Part shown: positions 8,136 through 16,452 of the stretch, piece by piece
Layout: each line of letters starts with the position of its first letter
Position numbering within the stretch: position 1 is the first letter of the stretch
From: Aurantiacibacter rhizosphaerae
Lineage (GTDB): Bacteria; Pseudomonadota; Alphaproteobacteria; Sphingomonadales; Sphingomonadaceae
Direction: 5' to 3'
Assembly (NCBI RefSeq): GCF_009807005.1
Contig: NZ_WUBR01000004.1
Location: 1-64,000 of the forward strand
DNA length: 64,000 nucleotides
The notes under the pieces: model-generated
What the model was told of the DNA's origin: nothing
What the model saw: only the letters and a program-made list of their open reading frames with translations
Databases searched by the model: none
Made by a program: the position numbers and the translations under genes

Positions 8136-9728
8136 CTAATCCTGGTCTTCGGCGAAAAGCGAGATCAATTCGAACTTCTGGATCTTGCCGGATGGCGTGC
8201 GCGGAAAGTCTTTCACCACGCGCCATTTCTTCGGCACCTTGTGGCGAGCAATCGTCTCCCGCAGTTCATCGGTAATCCGATCAATGTCGAGATCGGCACC
8301 GGCGGCAGGGCGCAGCACGGCGACCAGTTCCTCTCCCCATTTCGGATCGGGAACGCCCAGCACGGCACACTCCGCCACCTCGGCAAATTCGTTCAGCGCA
8401 TCCTCGACCTCGCGCGGGTAGATGTTTTCCCCGCCGCGGATGACCATTTCCTTGAGCCTGCCGGTGACGCGGACATAGCCATCGTCATCCACGCGCCCCA
8501 GATCGCCCGTGCGCAGGAAGCCGTCCTCGTCAAACGCGCTCTGATCCGCTTCGACGTTGTCGAAATAGCCGGCCATCATGAAGGGGCTCTTGATCCGGAT
8601 CTCACCGATATCGCCCGTCTCACACAGACCCGCCCCGTCCAGCGCGGCGATTTTCAGCGCGGTGTGCGGATAGGGCCTGCCCACGGTTTCGGCGATGCGC
8701 TGCTCAGGATCGCTGCGGAAGGTCTTGCACATGGCCCCGCCCGCCTCTGTCTGCCCGAACATCACCTGCACATCGGCGCCCAGCTTCTGCTTTGCCATGC
8801 GCACGAAATCGGGCGCGATCACGGTGCCGCCGGTCAGCAGCAGTTCCAGCGCGGAGAGATCCGTTTTCGCAAAATCCTCATGCTCTATCATCGCGATCAG
8901 CATGGTCGGCACCACTGGCAGCATTGCGATGCGGTTCTCCTGGCACAGCTTCAGCGTGATGCCGCCATCGAATGCACGCAGGATCACCGATGTGCTGACC
9001 ATGGCGATGCAGCCCAGCGTCATGGTGACAGACCCGCCAACATGGAACATCGGCAGCGTGTGCAGCCAAGCTGAACCTTCCGACAGTTCATACCGCTGGG
9101 AGCCAAGCGCCGCGTTGTTAACGATGCCCCTGTGGCGCAGGCGAACGGCCTTTGGCTTGCCCGTCGTGCCGGAAGTGTAAAGGATCAGCGCAACATCATC
9201 GGGCCGCGCATGGTTCAGCGGTTCATCGCCCCCCTGCCCCGCTTGCAAATGCGATTCGAAATCGCTGATCGGCAGCACGTGCTGCAAATGCGGGAGGTCC
9301 GGGCGAAGCTCGTCCACAATGGCAATCAGGTCTACGCCGCGATGTTCCTTGTCCATGATGACGCCCACTGCTTTCGAGTGGGAAAGCAGGTAGGAAATTT
9401 CTGTCGATCGAAGCGCAGGATTGGCCGTGACGAGGATCAGCCCGGCCTGCGCAGCCGCCAGTTGATAGATGGCCCATTGCGCGCTGTTCGCCCCCCAGAT
9501 CGCCACGTGATCGCCGGGGCTGAAAATGGTGAGCAGGTAATTGGCGAGCTGGTGGCTATCATGCAGCAATTGCGCATAGGTCCAGCTGAGGTCTTCTTCG
9601 CCTTCCGACTGCGCAGGTTGGAGGATGGCGACCCTTTCCGGTGCCTGTTCTGCCGCGTGCTCCAGAAGATTGCCAACGGTCCAATCGTGAAGGTCCAGAC
9701 TTTCGTCGGCCGTAATGAAGGATTCCAT
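8136..9728 (-). CDS. Acyl-CoA ligase (AMP-forming), second of two in the island
   Basis: This 530-residue ANL-superfamily ligase carries LILYTSGTTGKPKAVRLRHRG (A3 motif, near residue 180), MFGQTEAGG (A5), DDDGYVRVTGRLKEMVIRGGENIYP (A7-A8 hinge) and a C-terminal TPSGKIQKFEL with the catalytic lysine. The ATG at 9728 has GGAGAGGT directly upstream; longer in-frame extensions are rejected because they would run through the promoter and operator. It is a single-gene unit read leftward from operator copy C, convergent with the CinA-like gene (4 bases between stops). It may activate a later intermediate or an alternative entry substrate. Exact acid unknown. Confidence 0.88.
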   Translation of the reverse strand: MESFITADESLDLHDWTVGNLLEHAAEQAPERVAILQPAQSEGEEDLSWTYAQLLHDSHQLANYLLTIFSPGDHVAIWGANSAQWAIYQLAAAQAGLILVTANPALRSTEISYLLSHSKAVGVIMDKEHRGVDLIAIVDELRPDLPHLQHVLPISDFESHLQAGQGGDEPLNHARPDDVALILYTSGTTGKPKAVRLRHRGIVNNAALGSQRYELSEGSAWLHTLPMFHVGGSVTMTLGCIAMVSTSVILRAFDGGITLKLCQENRIAMLPVVPTMLIAMIEHEDFAKTDLSALELLLTGGTVIAPDFVRMAKQKLGADVQVMFGQTEAGGAMCKTFRSDPEQRIAETVGRPYPHTALKIAALDGAGLCETGDIGEIRIKSPFMMAGYFDNVEADQSAFDEDGFLRTGDLGRVDDDGYVRVTGRLKEMVIRGGENIYPREVEDALNEFAEVAECAVLGVPDPKWGEELVAVLRPAAGADLDIDRITDELRETIARHKVPKKWRVVKDFPRTPSGKIQKFELISLFAEDQD

Positions 9729-9782
9729 ACCTCTCCGCCCATACCCAATGTTGCAGCGGCAATTTGATGCGCCGCCTTTATA

Positions 9783-9796
9783 GTACGCTTGCAAAC
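9783..9796. promoter_or_regulatory. Island operator, copy C (second acyl-CoA ligase)
   Basis: GTACGCTTGCAAAC matches the consensus and is the exact reverse complement of copy J (36372). On the minus strand a TACTAT/TATAAA -10-like element abuts the site, 55 bases upstream of the ligase start, placing it where a repressor would block polymerase. Confidence 0.75.
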
Positions 9797-9970
9797 TAAC
9801 AAGCGATGCAGTGATGGTCAAATTAGAACATGCGGAGCAGGTGCTAAGCCGCCAAGTGAGAGTGGCAGCAGCGCTGACGCACCCACACACCGCGCGGTTT
9901 TCGGATATGTGAAGACCGGGACGCTGTGAAAAACTGCGCATTTTCGCCCCTTGTAAATTCTCTCAATCCA

Positions 9971-9988
9971 TATAATACGCTAGCACAC
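9971..9988 (+). promoter_or_regulatory. Promoter -10 and island operator, copy D (acyl-CoA dehydrogenase operon)
   Basis: A TATAAT hexamer at 9971-9976 runs directly into ATACGCTAGCACAC (9975-9988), a copy of the island palindrome. The first gene of a six-gene operon starts at 10015. Overlap of operator and -10 suggests repression. No convincing -35 at 17-base spacing was found (TTGTAA at 9951 gives only 14 bases). Confidence 0.7.
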
Positions 9989-10014
9989 AATATGGTTGAG
10001 AACGGTGGAGCGGG

Positions 10015-11181
10015 ATGGATTTCTCCCTTAGTGAAGAACAAGAGGCAATCCGCGACGGAGTGAAGCGGGTCACCGATTCCTTCGACGATGAATACTGGAG
10101 TCGGTGCGATCAGGAAAAGACGTTCCCGACCGAGTTTCACAAGGCCATGGCCGATGGCGGGTGGCTGGGCATCACCATGCCGGAGGAACTGGGCGGCGCC
10201 AATCTGGGCGTGACCGAGGCCGCGATCATGATGAACACCGTCTCGCGCAGCGCGGGCGGCTATTCCGCGGCAAGCACCATCCACCTCAACCTGTTCGGTC
10301 CGCACGCCGTGGTCGTGTTCGGTAATGACGAGCAGAAGGAGCGGATGCTCGAGCCGCTTATCGCGGGCACGGACCGCGCCTGTTTCGGCGTGACGGAGCC
10401 TGATGCCGGGCTAGACACCACCAGCATCACCACCTTTGCAACCAAGGTGCCCGGCGGTTACCGCGTGACCGGCCGCAAGATCTGGACCTCCTCCGGGCAA
10501 GTGGCCAACAAGATCGTGCTGCTCACGCGCACCACGCCAAAGGATCAGTGCAAGAAGCCGACCGACGGCATGACACTGTTCTACACCGATCTCGACAAGT
10601 CGCAGATCGAGGTGCGCCGCATCCCCAAGATGGGCCGCAATGCGGTGGATTCGAACGCCACCTTCATCGATGATTACTTCATCCCGGACGAGGATCGGAT
10701 CGGAGAAGAAGGCAAGGGTTTCCATTACATCCTGCACAGCCTCAACCCGGAACGCATCCTTGTGGGGATCGAAGCGGTTGGCCTGGGCCAGGGCGCGCTG
10801 GAGCGTGCCGCGCAATATGCCCGCGAACGCAAGGTCTTTGGCCGTTACATCGGTGCCAATCAGGGCATTCAGCATCCGCTGGCGGAAAGCTGGGCGCAGC
10901 TGGAATCGGCCTATTGGATGATCATGCGCGCCGCCAGCCTCTATGATCAGGGCAAGCCGTGCGGGGCGGAGGCCAATGCGGGCAAGTTCCTTGGCGGGCG
11001 TGCTGCATTCGATTCCTGCACGCGCGCCGTGATGACTTTTGGCGGCATGGGCTATTCCACGGAATATCAGGTGGAGCGCCTGTTCCGCGAATCCATCCTC
11101 CTTCGCATCGCCCCGATTACGGAGCAGCTGATTTTGTCCTTCATCGCGGAAAAGGTACTCGACCTTCCGAAGTCTTACTGA
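10015..11181 (+). CDS. Acyl-CoA dehydrogenase
   Basis: The 388-residue flavoprotein introduces a 2,3-double bond into an acyl-CoA and passes electrons to ETF. It shows the family pattern: helical N-domain, CFGVTEPDAGLDTTSITTFA flavin-binding motif near residue 125-145, KIWTSSG, and a C-terminal FGGMGYSTEYQVERLFRE. The usual Glu of the medium-chain enzymes near the C-terminus is not in the RIAPITEQL segment; the alternative base position in NPERILVGIEAVGLG, as in isovaleryl-CoA dehydrogenase, is occupied by Glu. It opens a tightly packed six-gene operon downstream of operator copy D (10 bases to the next gene). Substrate likely a branched or cyclic acyl-CoA. Confidence 0.9.
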   Translation: MDFSLSEEQEAIRDGVKRVTDSFDDEYWSRCDQEKTFPTEFHKAMADGGWLGITMPEELGGANLGVTEAAIMMNTVSRSAGGYSAASTIHLNLFGPHAVVVFGNDEQKERMLEPLIAGTDRACFGVTEPDAGLDTTSITTFATKVPGGYRVTGRKIWTSSGQVANKIVLLTRTTPKDQCKKPTDGMTLFYTDLDKSQIEVRRIPKMGRNAVDSNATFIDDYFIPDEDRIGEEGKGFHYILHSLNPERILVGIEAVGLGQGALERAAQYARERKVFGRYIGANQGIQHPLAESWAQLESAYWMIMRAASLYDQGKPCGAEANAGKFLGGRAAFDSCTRAVMTFGGMGYSTEYQVERLFRESILLRIAPITEQLILSFIAEKVLDLPKSY

Positions 11182-11191
11182 AGAGAGACAT

Positions 11192-12643
11192 ATGACCGAA
11201 TATGGTATCACCGGCTACGGCGCCTATGTTCCCCGCCTGCGCCTGGAACGCGCCGCAATCGCAGCCGCGCACAAGTGGATGGCGCCCAATCTGCGGGGGC
11301 TGGCGAAGGGAGAGCGCGCCTTCTGTTCATGGGATGAAGACAGCATCACCATGGCGGTGGAAGCCGCAAGGGATGCGCTGGGCACGGATTCGCGCGAAGG
11401 CATCGGCGCGCTGACGCTGGCATCCACCACCCTGCCCTACGCCGATTTGCAGAACAGCGTGATCGCCATCGGCGCGCTGGCCCTTGGCCACCTTGTCAGC
11501 GGCACCGATGTTGCCGGATCGCAGCGCGCCGGGCTTTCCGGCCTTGCCCGCGCGATGGAAATGAGCGGATCGAACCAGCTGATGCTGGCGGCGGACCGTC
11601 CCCGTGCGAAACCCGCTGGCACGCTGGAAATGGCATACGGCGCTGGCGCAGCGGCGTTTCGCCTGGGCAGCGAGGGCGTAATCGCCCGCAAGATCGGCAG
11701 CGCCACAATTGCAGAGCAATTCATCGATCACTTCCGCTCTGCCGATCATGACCACGATTATTTCTGGGAAGAGCGTTGGATCCGTGACGAGGGCTACGCC
11801 AAGATCATCCCGCGCGTCGTCAGCGCCGCGCTGGATCAGGCGGGCATTGCGGCAGGCGATCTCTCCACGCTCGTCATGGCCTCCCCCCTGAAGGGCAGTG
11901 CCGAGATGATTGCGCGCAAGATCGGCTTTGACGGCAAGGTGTCGGATTCGCTGAATGACGATGTCGGCTACGCCGGCACCGCCCACCCCCTGCTAATGCT
12001 GGCGAGCGAGCTGGAACAGGCAAAGCCGGGTGACCGCATTCTGGTGATCGCCTTCGGCCAGGGTGCCGAGGCGCTGATCCTGGAAGTGACGGACGCGATT
12101 GCAGACTTCAAACCGCAGCGCGGTTTTTCAGGCGCGGTTGCGGACAAGGTTTCTACCACCGATTACCTGCGCATGCTGTCCTTCTACGGAGAGCTGGATG
12201 CCGAGTGGGGCATGCGGTCCGAGAAGACCGGCAAGGCCGCGCTCACCAATCTTTATCGCGAGGCCGATCAGCTTTCGGCATTTGTCGCGGGCAAATGCGG
12301 ATCATGCGGCACTGTGCAGTTTCCGCAGCTTGCCTATTGTGTGAACCCGGAATGCAAGGCGCCCGCTGCGGGTTTCACGCAAGTGTCGCTGAGCGATGAG
12401 CCGGCCAAGGTGCTGACCTTCACGCCGGACTGGCTTTCTTACTATCCATCACCCCCGCTCTACGTCGGCTTTGTGCAGTTCGACATCGGCGCGCGTCTGC
12501 TGATGGAGATCGTGGATGTCGGCCCCGATGGGCTGGACGAGGGAACGCCGCTGCGCATGGCCTATCGCATCAAGGAGCCGGACACGCAGCGCGGCTTTAA
12601 CCGCTATTTCTGGAAAGCGACCCCGGTCGCGACGGGAGCCTGA
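11192..12643 (+). CDS. HMG-CoA-synthase-like domain fused to zinc-ribbon OB-fold (DUF35)
   Basis: This 483-residue protein combines a thiolase-fold HMG-CoA-synthase-like region (ITGYGAYVPRLRLER start, AYGAGAAAFRLG, VGYAGTAHPLLML) with a C-terminal DUF35 unit. The DUF35 unit has a zinc ribbon CGSC...C-x4-C near residues 367-385, followed by an OB fold ending RGFNRYFWKA. At the position of the acylated cysteine (ACKAGT in HMG-CoA synthases) the sequence reads AGSQRAGLSG, so the nucleophile is replaced, around Ser110. The domain is therefore unlikely to be a true synthase. DUF35 proteins partner thiolase-like aldolases (ChsH2 with Ltp2 in steroid side-chain degradation), and the next gene is an SCP-x thiolase. 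A carbon-carbon lyase or scaffold role is inferred. Confidence 0.8.
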   Translation: MTEYGITGYGAYVPRLRLERAAIAAAHKWMAPNLRGLAKGERAFCSWDEDSITMAVEAARDALGTDSREGIGALTLASTTLPYADLQNSVIAIGALALGHLVSGTDVAGSQRAGLSGLARAMEMSGSNQLMLAADRPRAKPAGTLEMAYGAGAAAFRLGSEGVIARKIGSATIAEQFIDHFRSADHDHDYFWEERWIRDEGYAKIIPRVVSAALDQAGIAAGDLSTLVMASPLKGSAEMIARKIGFDGKVSDSLNDDVGYAGTAHPLLMLASELEQAKPGDRILVIAFGQGAEALILEVTDAIADFKPQRGFSGAVADKVSTTDYLRMLSFYGELDAEWGMRSEKTGKAALTNLYREADQLSAFVAGKCGSCGTVQFPQLAYCVNPECKAPAAGFTQVSLSDEPAKVLTFTPDWLSYYPSPPLYVGFVQFDIGARLLMEIVDVGPDGLDEGTPLRMAYRIKEPDTQRGFNRYFWKATPVATGA

Positions 12644-12644
12644 C

Positions 12645-13841
12645 ATGGCCAAGGGTATCAAGGACAAGGTCGCCATTCTGGGCATGGGTTGCTCAAAATT
12701 CGGTGAACATTGGGACAAGGGCACAGAAGACCTGATGTCCGAAGCGTTTGAGGAAGCATTGGCCGACGCGGGCATCGAACGCGATCAGATCGACGCTGCA
12801 TGGTATGGCTCTGCGCTCGACAATGTGAATGTCGGCAACTCCGCCATTCCCGCCTCCACCGCGCTGCGGCTGGATGGCATTCCGGTCACGCGGCTGGAGA
12901 ACATGTGCGCCACCGGCACCGAAGCCCTGCGCGGTGCGGCCTATGCCGTGGCATCGGGCGCCGTGGATATCGCGCTGGCCATCGGTGCGGAAAAACTGAA
13001 GGACACGGGCTATGGCGGCCTGCCCGCCCCGTTCAAGGGCACGTTCAACGATCTGTGGCTGCCACTTGGCTCTGCTCCTGCAGGCTTTGCCCAGCTGGCG
13101 GGCGGATATCGCCATCGCTATGGCACTTCAAAGGAAGACCTGAAGAAGGCCATCGCCCACGTTTCCTGGAAAAGTCACGTCAACGGCGTGCACAGCCCCA
13201 AGGCGCATTTCCGCAAGGAAGTGCCGATGGAGAAGATCCTCAACGCGCCGATGATCGCCGATCCGCTTGGCATCTTCGATTGCAGCGGCGTGTCCGACGG
13301 TTCGGCCTGCGCCATCGTGACAACACCGGAAATCGCCCGCGCGCTGGGCAAGAAAGATCTGGTGACGATCAAGGCGATCCAGCTTTCGATCAGTTCGGGC
13401 GTTGAATCCACCATGTCCGACTGGGATGGCAGCCATGTGCGCAACACCCGCAACGCGGCAAAACGCGCTTACGAGGAAGCGGGCATCACCGATCCGCGCA
13501 GTCAGATCAGCCTGGCGGAGGTGCATGATTGCTTCTCCATCACGGAACTGGTGACGATGGAAGACCTCGGCATTTCCGAAGATGGCGGTGCGGTGAAGGA
13601 TTACCTCGACGGGTTTTATGATCGTGACGGGCCGGTGCCGTGCCAGATCGATGGCGGCCTGAAATGCTTTGGCCATCCCATCGCCGCATCGGGCCTGCGC
13701 ATGGCGTATGAGAATTACCTGCAACTGCTGGGCCGTGCCGGTCCACGCCAGCTGGAATCACCGTCCATTGGCCTGTCGCATAATCTGGGCGGCGTGCCCT
13801 ATCTTGGCATTGCGGCCATCTCCATCCTGGGGCTGGCATAA
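12645..13841 (+). CDS. SCP-x-type thiolase / acetyl-CoA acetyltransferase-like
   Basis: The 398-residue thiolase-superfamily enzyme of the sterol-carrier-protein-x group begins VAILGMGCSKFGEHWD. It has the nucleophile motif ENMCATGTEAL with Cys88, HDCFSITELV near residue 294 and GGLKCFGHPIAASG near residue 340. The C-terminal CxG cysteine of classical thiolases is replaced by the HNLGG form usual for SCP-x members. With Cys88 and the GHP histidine present it could cleave a 3-ketoacyl-CoA; alternatively it could form a thiolase/DUF35 complex with the upstream protein. It starts one base after that gene's stop, with GGGAG upstream, and its stop overlaps the next start (TAATG). Confidence 0.87.
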   Translation: MAKGIKDKVAILGMGCSKFGEHWDKGTEDLMSEAFEEALADAGIERDQIDAAWYGSALDNVNVGNSAIPASTALRLDGIPVTRLENMCATGTEALRGAAYAVASGAVDIALAIGAEKLKDTGYGGLPAPFKGTFNDLWLPLGSAPAGFAQLAGGYRHRYGTSKEDLKKAIAHVSWKSHVNGVHSPKAHFRKEVPMEKILNAPMIADPLGIFDCSGVSDGSACAIVTTPEIARALGKKDLVTIKAIQLSISSGVESTMSDWDGSHVRNTRNAAKRAYEEAGITDPRSQISLAEVHDCFSITELVTMEDLGISEDGGAVKDYLDGFYDRDGPVPCQIDGGLKCFGHPIAASGLRMAYENYLQLLGRAGPRQLESPSIGLSHNLGGVPYLGIAAISILGLA

Positions 13842-14302
13842 TGGCCGGGGTATGGTTTGATGAATTGACGGTGGGGCAGACGTTTCACCACCCGATCCGG
13901 CGCACGCTGACGGAAACGGACAATGTGCTGTTCACCGCGATGACGCACAATCCCGCCCTGCTCCATCTGGACGAGGAATATTGCCGGGAACATACCGAGT
14001 TTGGCCAGCGCATCGTCAACAGCGCCTTCACGCTGGGCCTGATGGTGGGCATTTCTGTGGGTGACACCACTCTCGGCACGGCCGTAGCCAATCTTGGCTG
14101 GGACGAAGTGCGCTTTCCCAAACCGCTGTTTCATGGAGACACTTTGCGTGTGGAGACAGAGGTGCTGGAACTGCGCGAAAGCAAGTCCCGCCCGGATCAG
14201 GGCATCGTCACCTTCATGCACCGCGGCTATAACCAGCACGACGATCTCGTCGCGCAATGCAAGCGCAGCGGCCTGCAACGCAAGAAGCCGAAAGACACAT
14301 GA
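13841..14302 (+). CDS. MaoC-family hot-dog acyl-CoA dehydratase
   Basis: This 153-residue single hot-dog protein shows RTLTETDNVLFTAMTHNPALLHLD near residues 21-44, which includes the Asp/His pair of MaoC hydratases, followed by VNSAFTLGLMVGISVGDTT. It resembles the mesaconyl-CoA hydratase-like MaoC proteins that sit beside CitE-type lyases. The neighbouring order MaoC, CitE, acyl-CoA dehydrogenase matches M. tuberculosis Rv2499c, Rv2498c and Rv2500c of leucine/itaconate breakdown. The start overlaps the thiolase stop by one base and its stop overlaps the next start (ATGA), so stoichiometric expression is likely. It probably hydrates an alpha,beta-unsaturated CoA ester. Confidence 0.87.
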   Translation: MAGVWFDELTVGQTFHHPIRRTLTETDNVLFTAMTHNPALLHLDEEYCREHTEFGQRIVNSAFTLGLMVGISVGDTTLGTAVANLGWDEVRFPKPLFHGDTLRVETEVLELRESKSRPDQGIVTFMHRGYNQHDDLVAQCKRSGLQRKKPKDT

Positions 14303-15195
14303 CCGGCGGCACCTTCCGATCGCTCCTTTTCGCGCCCGGCGACAGCGAGAAGAAGCTGGCAAAGGCTGCCGAGGCAGGCGCCGATGTGATGATTCTGGAT
14401 CTGGAGGATTCGGTCGCGCCCGGTCGCAAGGCAGAAGGCCGCGAAATCACCGCAGCGTTTTTGCAGGCGCACGCGCCCGGTAATCGCCAGTGCCGCTACT
14501 GCGTGCGGATCAATGCGCTGGATAGCGCCGCTGCGTTGCAGGATCTGGCGGCAGTCGTGCCGTTTCAGCCCGATCTCATCATGCTGCCCAAGGCCAATGG
14601 CCCACTGGATGTCGCTCGCCTGTCAAACTATCTCGATGCGCTGGAAGCGGCGCGTGGTGGCGACGGTGTGAAAGCGGGTATCATCCCCGTCGCGACAGAG
14701 ACGGCCGCCGCGCCCTTCACCCTTGGCGATTATGCCGGTGCGGGGTTGGAACGGCTGGCCGCGCTGACCTGGGGAGCGGAAGATCTTTCTACAGCGCTGG
14801 GCGCGACAACCAATCTTGGTGCGGACGGGCAATGGGCGCTGACCTTCCGGCTTGTGCGCTCGCTAACGCTGATGGCAGCGCGCGCCGCAGGGGTTGCCGC
14901 GATCGAGACTTTATATGTCGACTATCGCAATGATGATGGCCTGCGCAGCACCAGCCTGTCAGCCTATGCCGAAGGGTTCGATGGCCGCATCGCCATTCAC
15001 CCTGCGCAAGTGGCGGGCATCAATGAAAGTTTCACGCCCAGCGCGTCGCAAATAGAGGAGGCCCGCCGGGTCGTCCAGGCCTTTGCCACAGCCGGAGACA
15101 CCGGCACCGTGGGGCTGGACGGCAAGATGCTGGATCTGCCCCATCTGGAGCAGGCGCGGCGACTGTTGGCCAATGCGGATAAGGATCTGCCATGA
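14299..15195 (+). CDS. CitE-like (HpcH/HpaI family) CoA-ester lyase
   Basis: The 298-residue TIM-barrel lyase starts SLLFAPGDSEKKLAKA. It has the metal-site motif MILDLEDSVAPGRK at residues 34-47, IMLPKANG, an active-site acidic residue in IPVATETAAA, and LTWGAEDLSTALGA. It belongs with CitE-like enzymes that split malyl-, citramalyl- or (R)-HMG-CoA-type 3-hydroxyacyl-CoAs into acetyl-CoA and a keto fragment. It sits between MaoC and acyl-CoA dehydrogenase genes with ATGA overlaps on both sides. The best analogue by context is Rv2498c, a beta-hydroxyacyl-CoA lyase. No citrate lyase alpha or gamma subunits are nearby, so it is not part of citrate lyase. Confidence 0.88.
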   Translation: MTGGTFRSLLFAPGDSEKKLAKAAEAGADVMILDLEDSVAPGRKAEGREITAAFLQAHAPGNRQCRYCVRINALDSAAALQDLAAVVPFQPDLIMLPKANGPLDVARLSNYLDALEAARGGDGVKAGIIPVATETAAAPFTLGDYAGAGLERLAALTWGAEDLSTALGATTNLGADGQWALTFRLVRSLTLMAARAAGVAAIETLYVDYRNDDGLRSTSLSAYAEGFDGRIAIHPAQVAGINESFTPSASQIEEARRVVQAFATAGDTGTVGLDGKMLDLPHLEQARRLLANADKDLP

Positions 15196-16349
15196 CTATT
15201 TCCCGTCCCTTCTTCACCGAAGAGCACGAGGCGTTTCGCGAAACTGTGCGGCGCTTTATTGAGGAAGAGATCCTTCCCCACCACGAAGCGTGGGAAGAAG
15301 CGCAGATCGTACCGCGAGAGCTGTGGCTGAAGGCGGGCGAGATGGGCCTGCTGTGCCCCAATGCGCCTGAGGAATATGGCGGCATGGGCGTGGACTGGCT
15401 GTTCAATGTCGTGATCATCGAAGAGATGGCACGAGCTGGCGCATCGGGGCCGGGATCGGGCTTCATGGTCCATTCCGAAATGGCCGCGCCCTACATCCTG
15501 GCTGGCGGATCGGACGAGTTGAAAGCCAAGTGGCTGCCCCGCATGATCGAGGGCAAAGCGATTGGCGCACTTGCGATTACGGAGCCCGGCGCGGGCAGCG
15601 ATGCCAAGGCCATTCGCACCCGCGCGGTGCGCGATGGCGATGATTACGTCATCAGCGGCCAGAAAACCTATATTTCCAACGGGCAGAACGCCGATCTGTT
15701 TATCGTTGCCTGCAAGACCGATCCCGATGCAGGCGCCAAGGGCGTTTCGCTGGTGCTGGTGGATGGCAATGCGCCGGGGCTGGAGCGTGGCCGCAACCTC
15801 AAGAAGATTGGGCTGAAGGCGCAGGACACGTCGGAAATTTTCTTCAACGATGTGCGCGTGCCGGTGGCCAACAGGCTTGGCCCTGAAGGCGGCGGTTTCG
15901 GCATGATGATGTCAAAACTGGCGCAGGAGCGATTGTCACAGGCCGTGCGCAGCATCTGCGTGGCGGAAGTCTCTCTTGAGCAGACGGTGGAATACACCTC
16001 CGAACGGCAGATGTTCGGAAAGACCGTGGCCGATTTTCAGAATACGCAATTCGTGCTGGCGCAGCTGGATGCAGAGACCACCGCGCTGCGCGTATTCACG
16101 GACTGGTGCATCACGCGCTTCATGGACGGCGATCTGACGCCGGTTGAAGCGGCAAAGGCAAAATTGCTTGTCACCGATCTGCACTGCAAGGTCGTGGACC
16201 ATTGCCTGCAGTTCTTCGGCGGCTATGGCTACATGCTCGAATACCCGATTGCGCGGGCTTACACCGATGCCCGCATCACCCGCATCGCCGGAGGGGCGAG
16301 CGAAGTGATGAAGCAGATCATCGGGCGCGATATTTTCAAAAAACAATAA
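15192..16349 (+). CDS. Acyl-CoA dehydrogenase
   Basis: This 385-residue flavoprotein has a clear short/branched-chain acyl-CoA dehydrogenase pattern: EEILPHHEAWEE, ALAITEPGAGSDAKAIRT near 120-140, GQKTYISNGQNADLF, SERQMFGKTVADFQNTQF and FFGGYGYMLEYPIARAY. The C-terminal catalytic position reads RIAGGASEVMK, with no Glu; the Glu in LAQERLSQAVRS fits the isovaleryl-CoA-dehydrogenase base position instead. It overlaps the CitE-like gene by four bases and closes the operon. With MaoC and CitE it forms a leucine-pathway-like module, probably for a methyl-branched acyl-CoA. Confidence 0.9.
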   Translation: MTISRPFFTEEHEAFRETVRRFIEEEILPHHEAWEEAQIVPRELWLKAGEMGLLCPNAPEEYGGMGVDWLFNVVIIEEMARAGASGPGSGFMVHSEMAAPYILAGGSDELKAKWLPRMIEGKAIGALAITEPGAGSDAKAIRTRAVRDGDDYVISGQKTYISNGQNADLFIVACKTDPDAGAKGVSLVLVDGNAPGLERGRNLKKIGLKAQDTSEIFFNDVRVPVANRLGPEGGGFGMMMSKLAQERLSQAVRSICVAEVSLEQTVEYTSERQMFGKTVADFQNTQFVLAQLDAETTALRVFTDWCITRFMDGDLTPVEAAKAKLLVTDLHCKVVDHCLQFFGGYGYMLEYPIARAYTDARITRIAGGASEVMKQIIGRDIFKKQ

Positions 16350-16396
16350 GAAAACAAGGCGTTTTACGCTGAAGTCTCGAAATGTGTAAATATACC

Positions 16397-16410
16397 ATAT
16401 GCTAGCATAC
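16397..16410. promoter_or_regulatory. Island operator, copy E (hydratase/SDR operon)
   Basis: ATATGCTAGCATAC contains the perfect 12-base palindrome TATGCTAGCATA. It lies 43 bases before the GTG start at 16453. A further TATGC half-site follows at about 16420. Confidence 0.75.
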
Positions 16411-16452
16411 TGTTCTTATGTATGCTTTATGTGATTCGAGGGAGGGGTTCTG

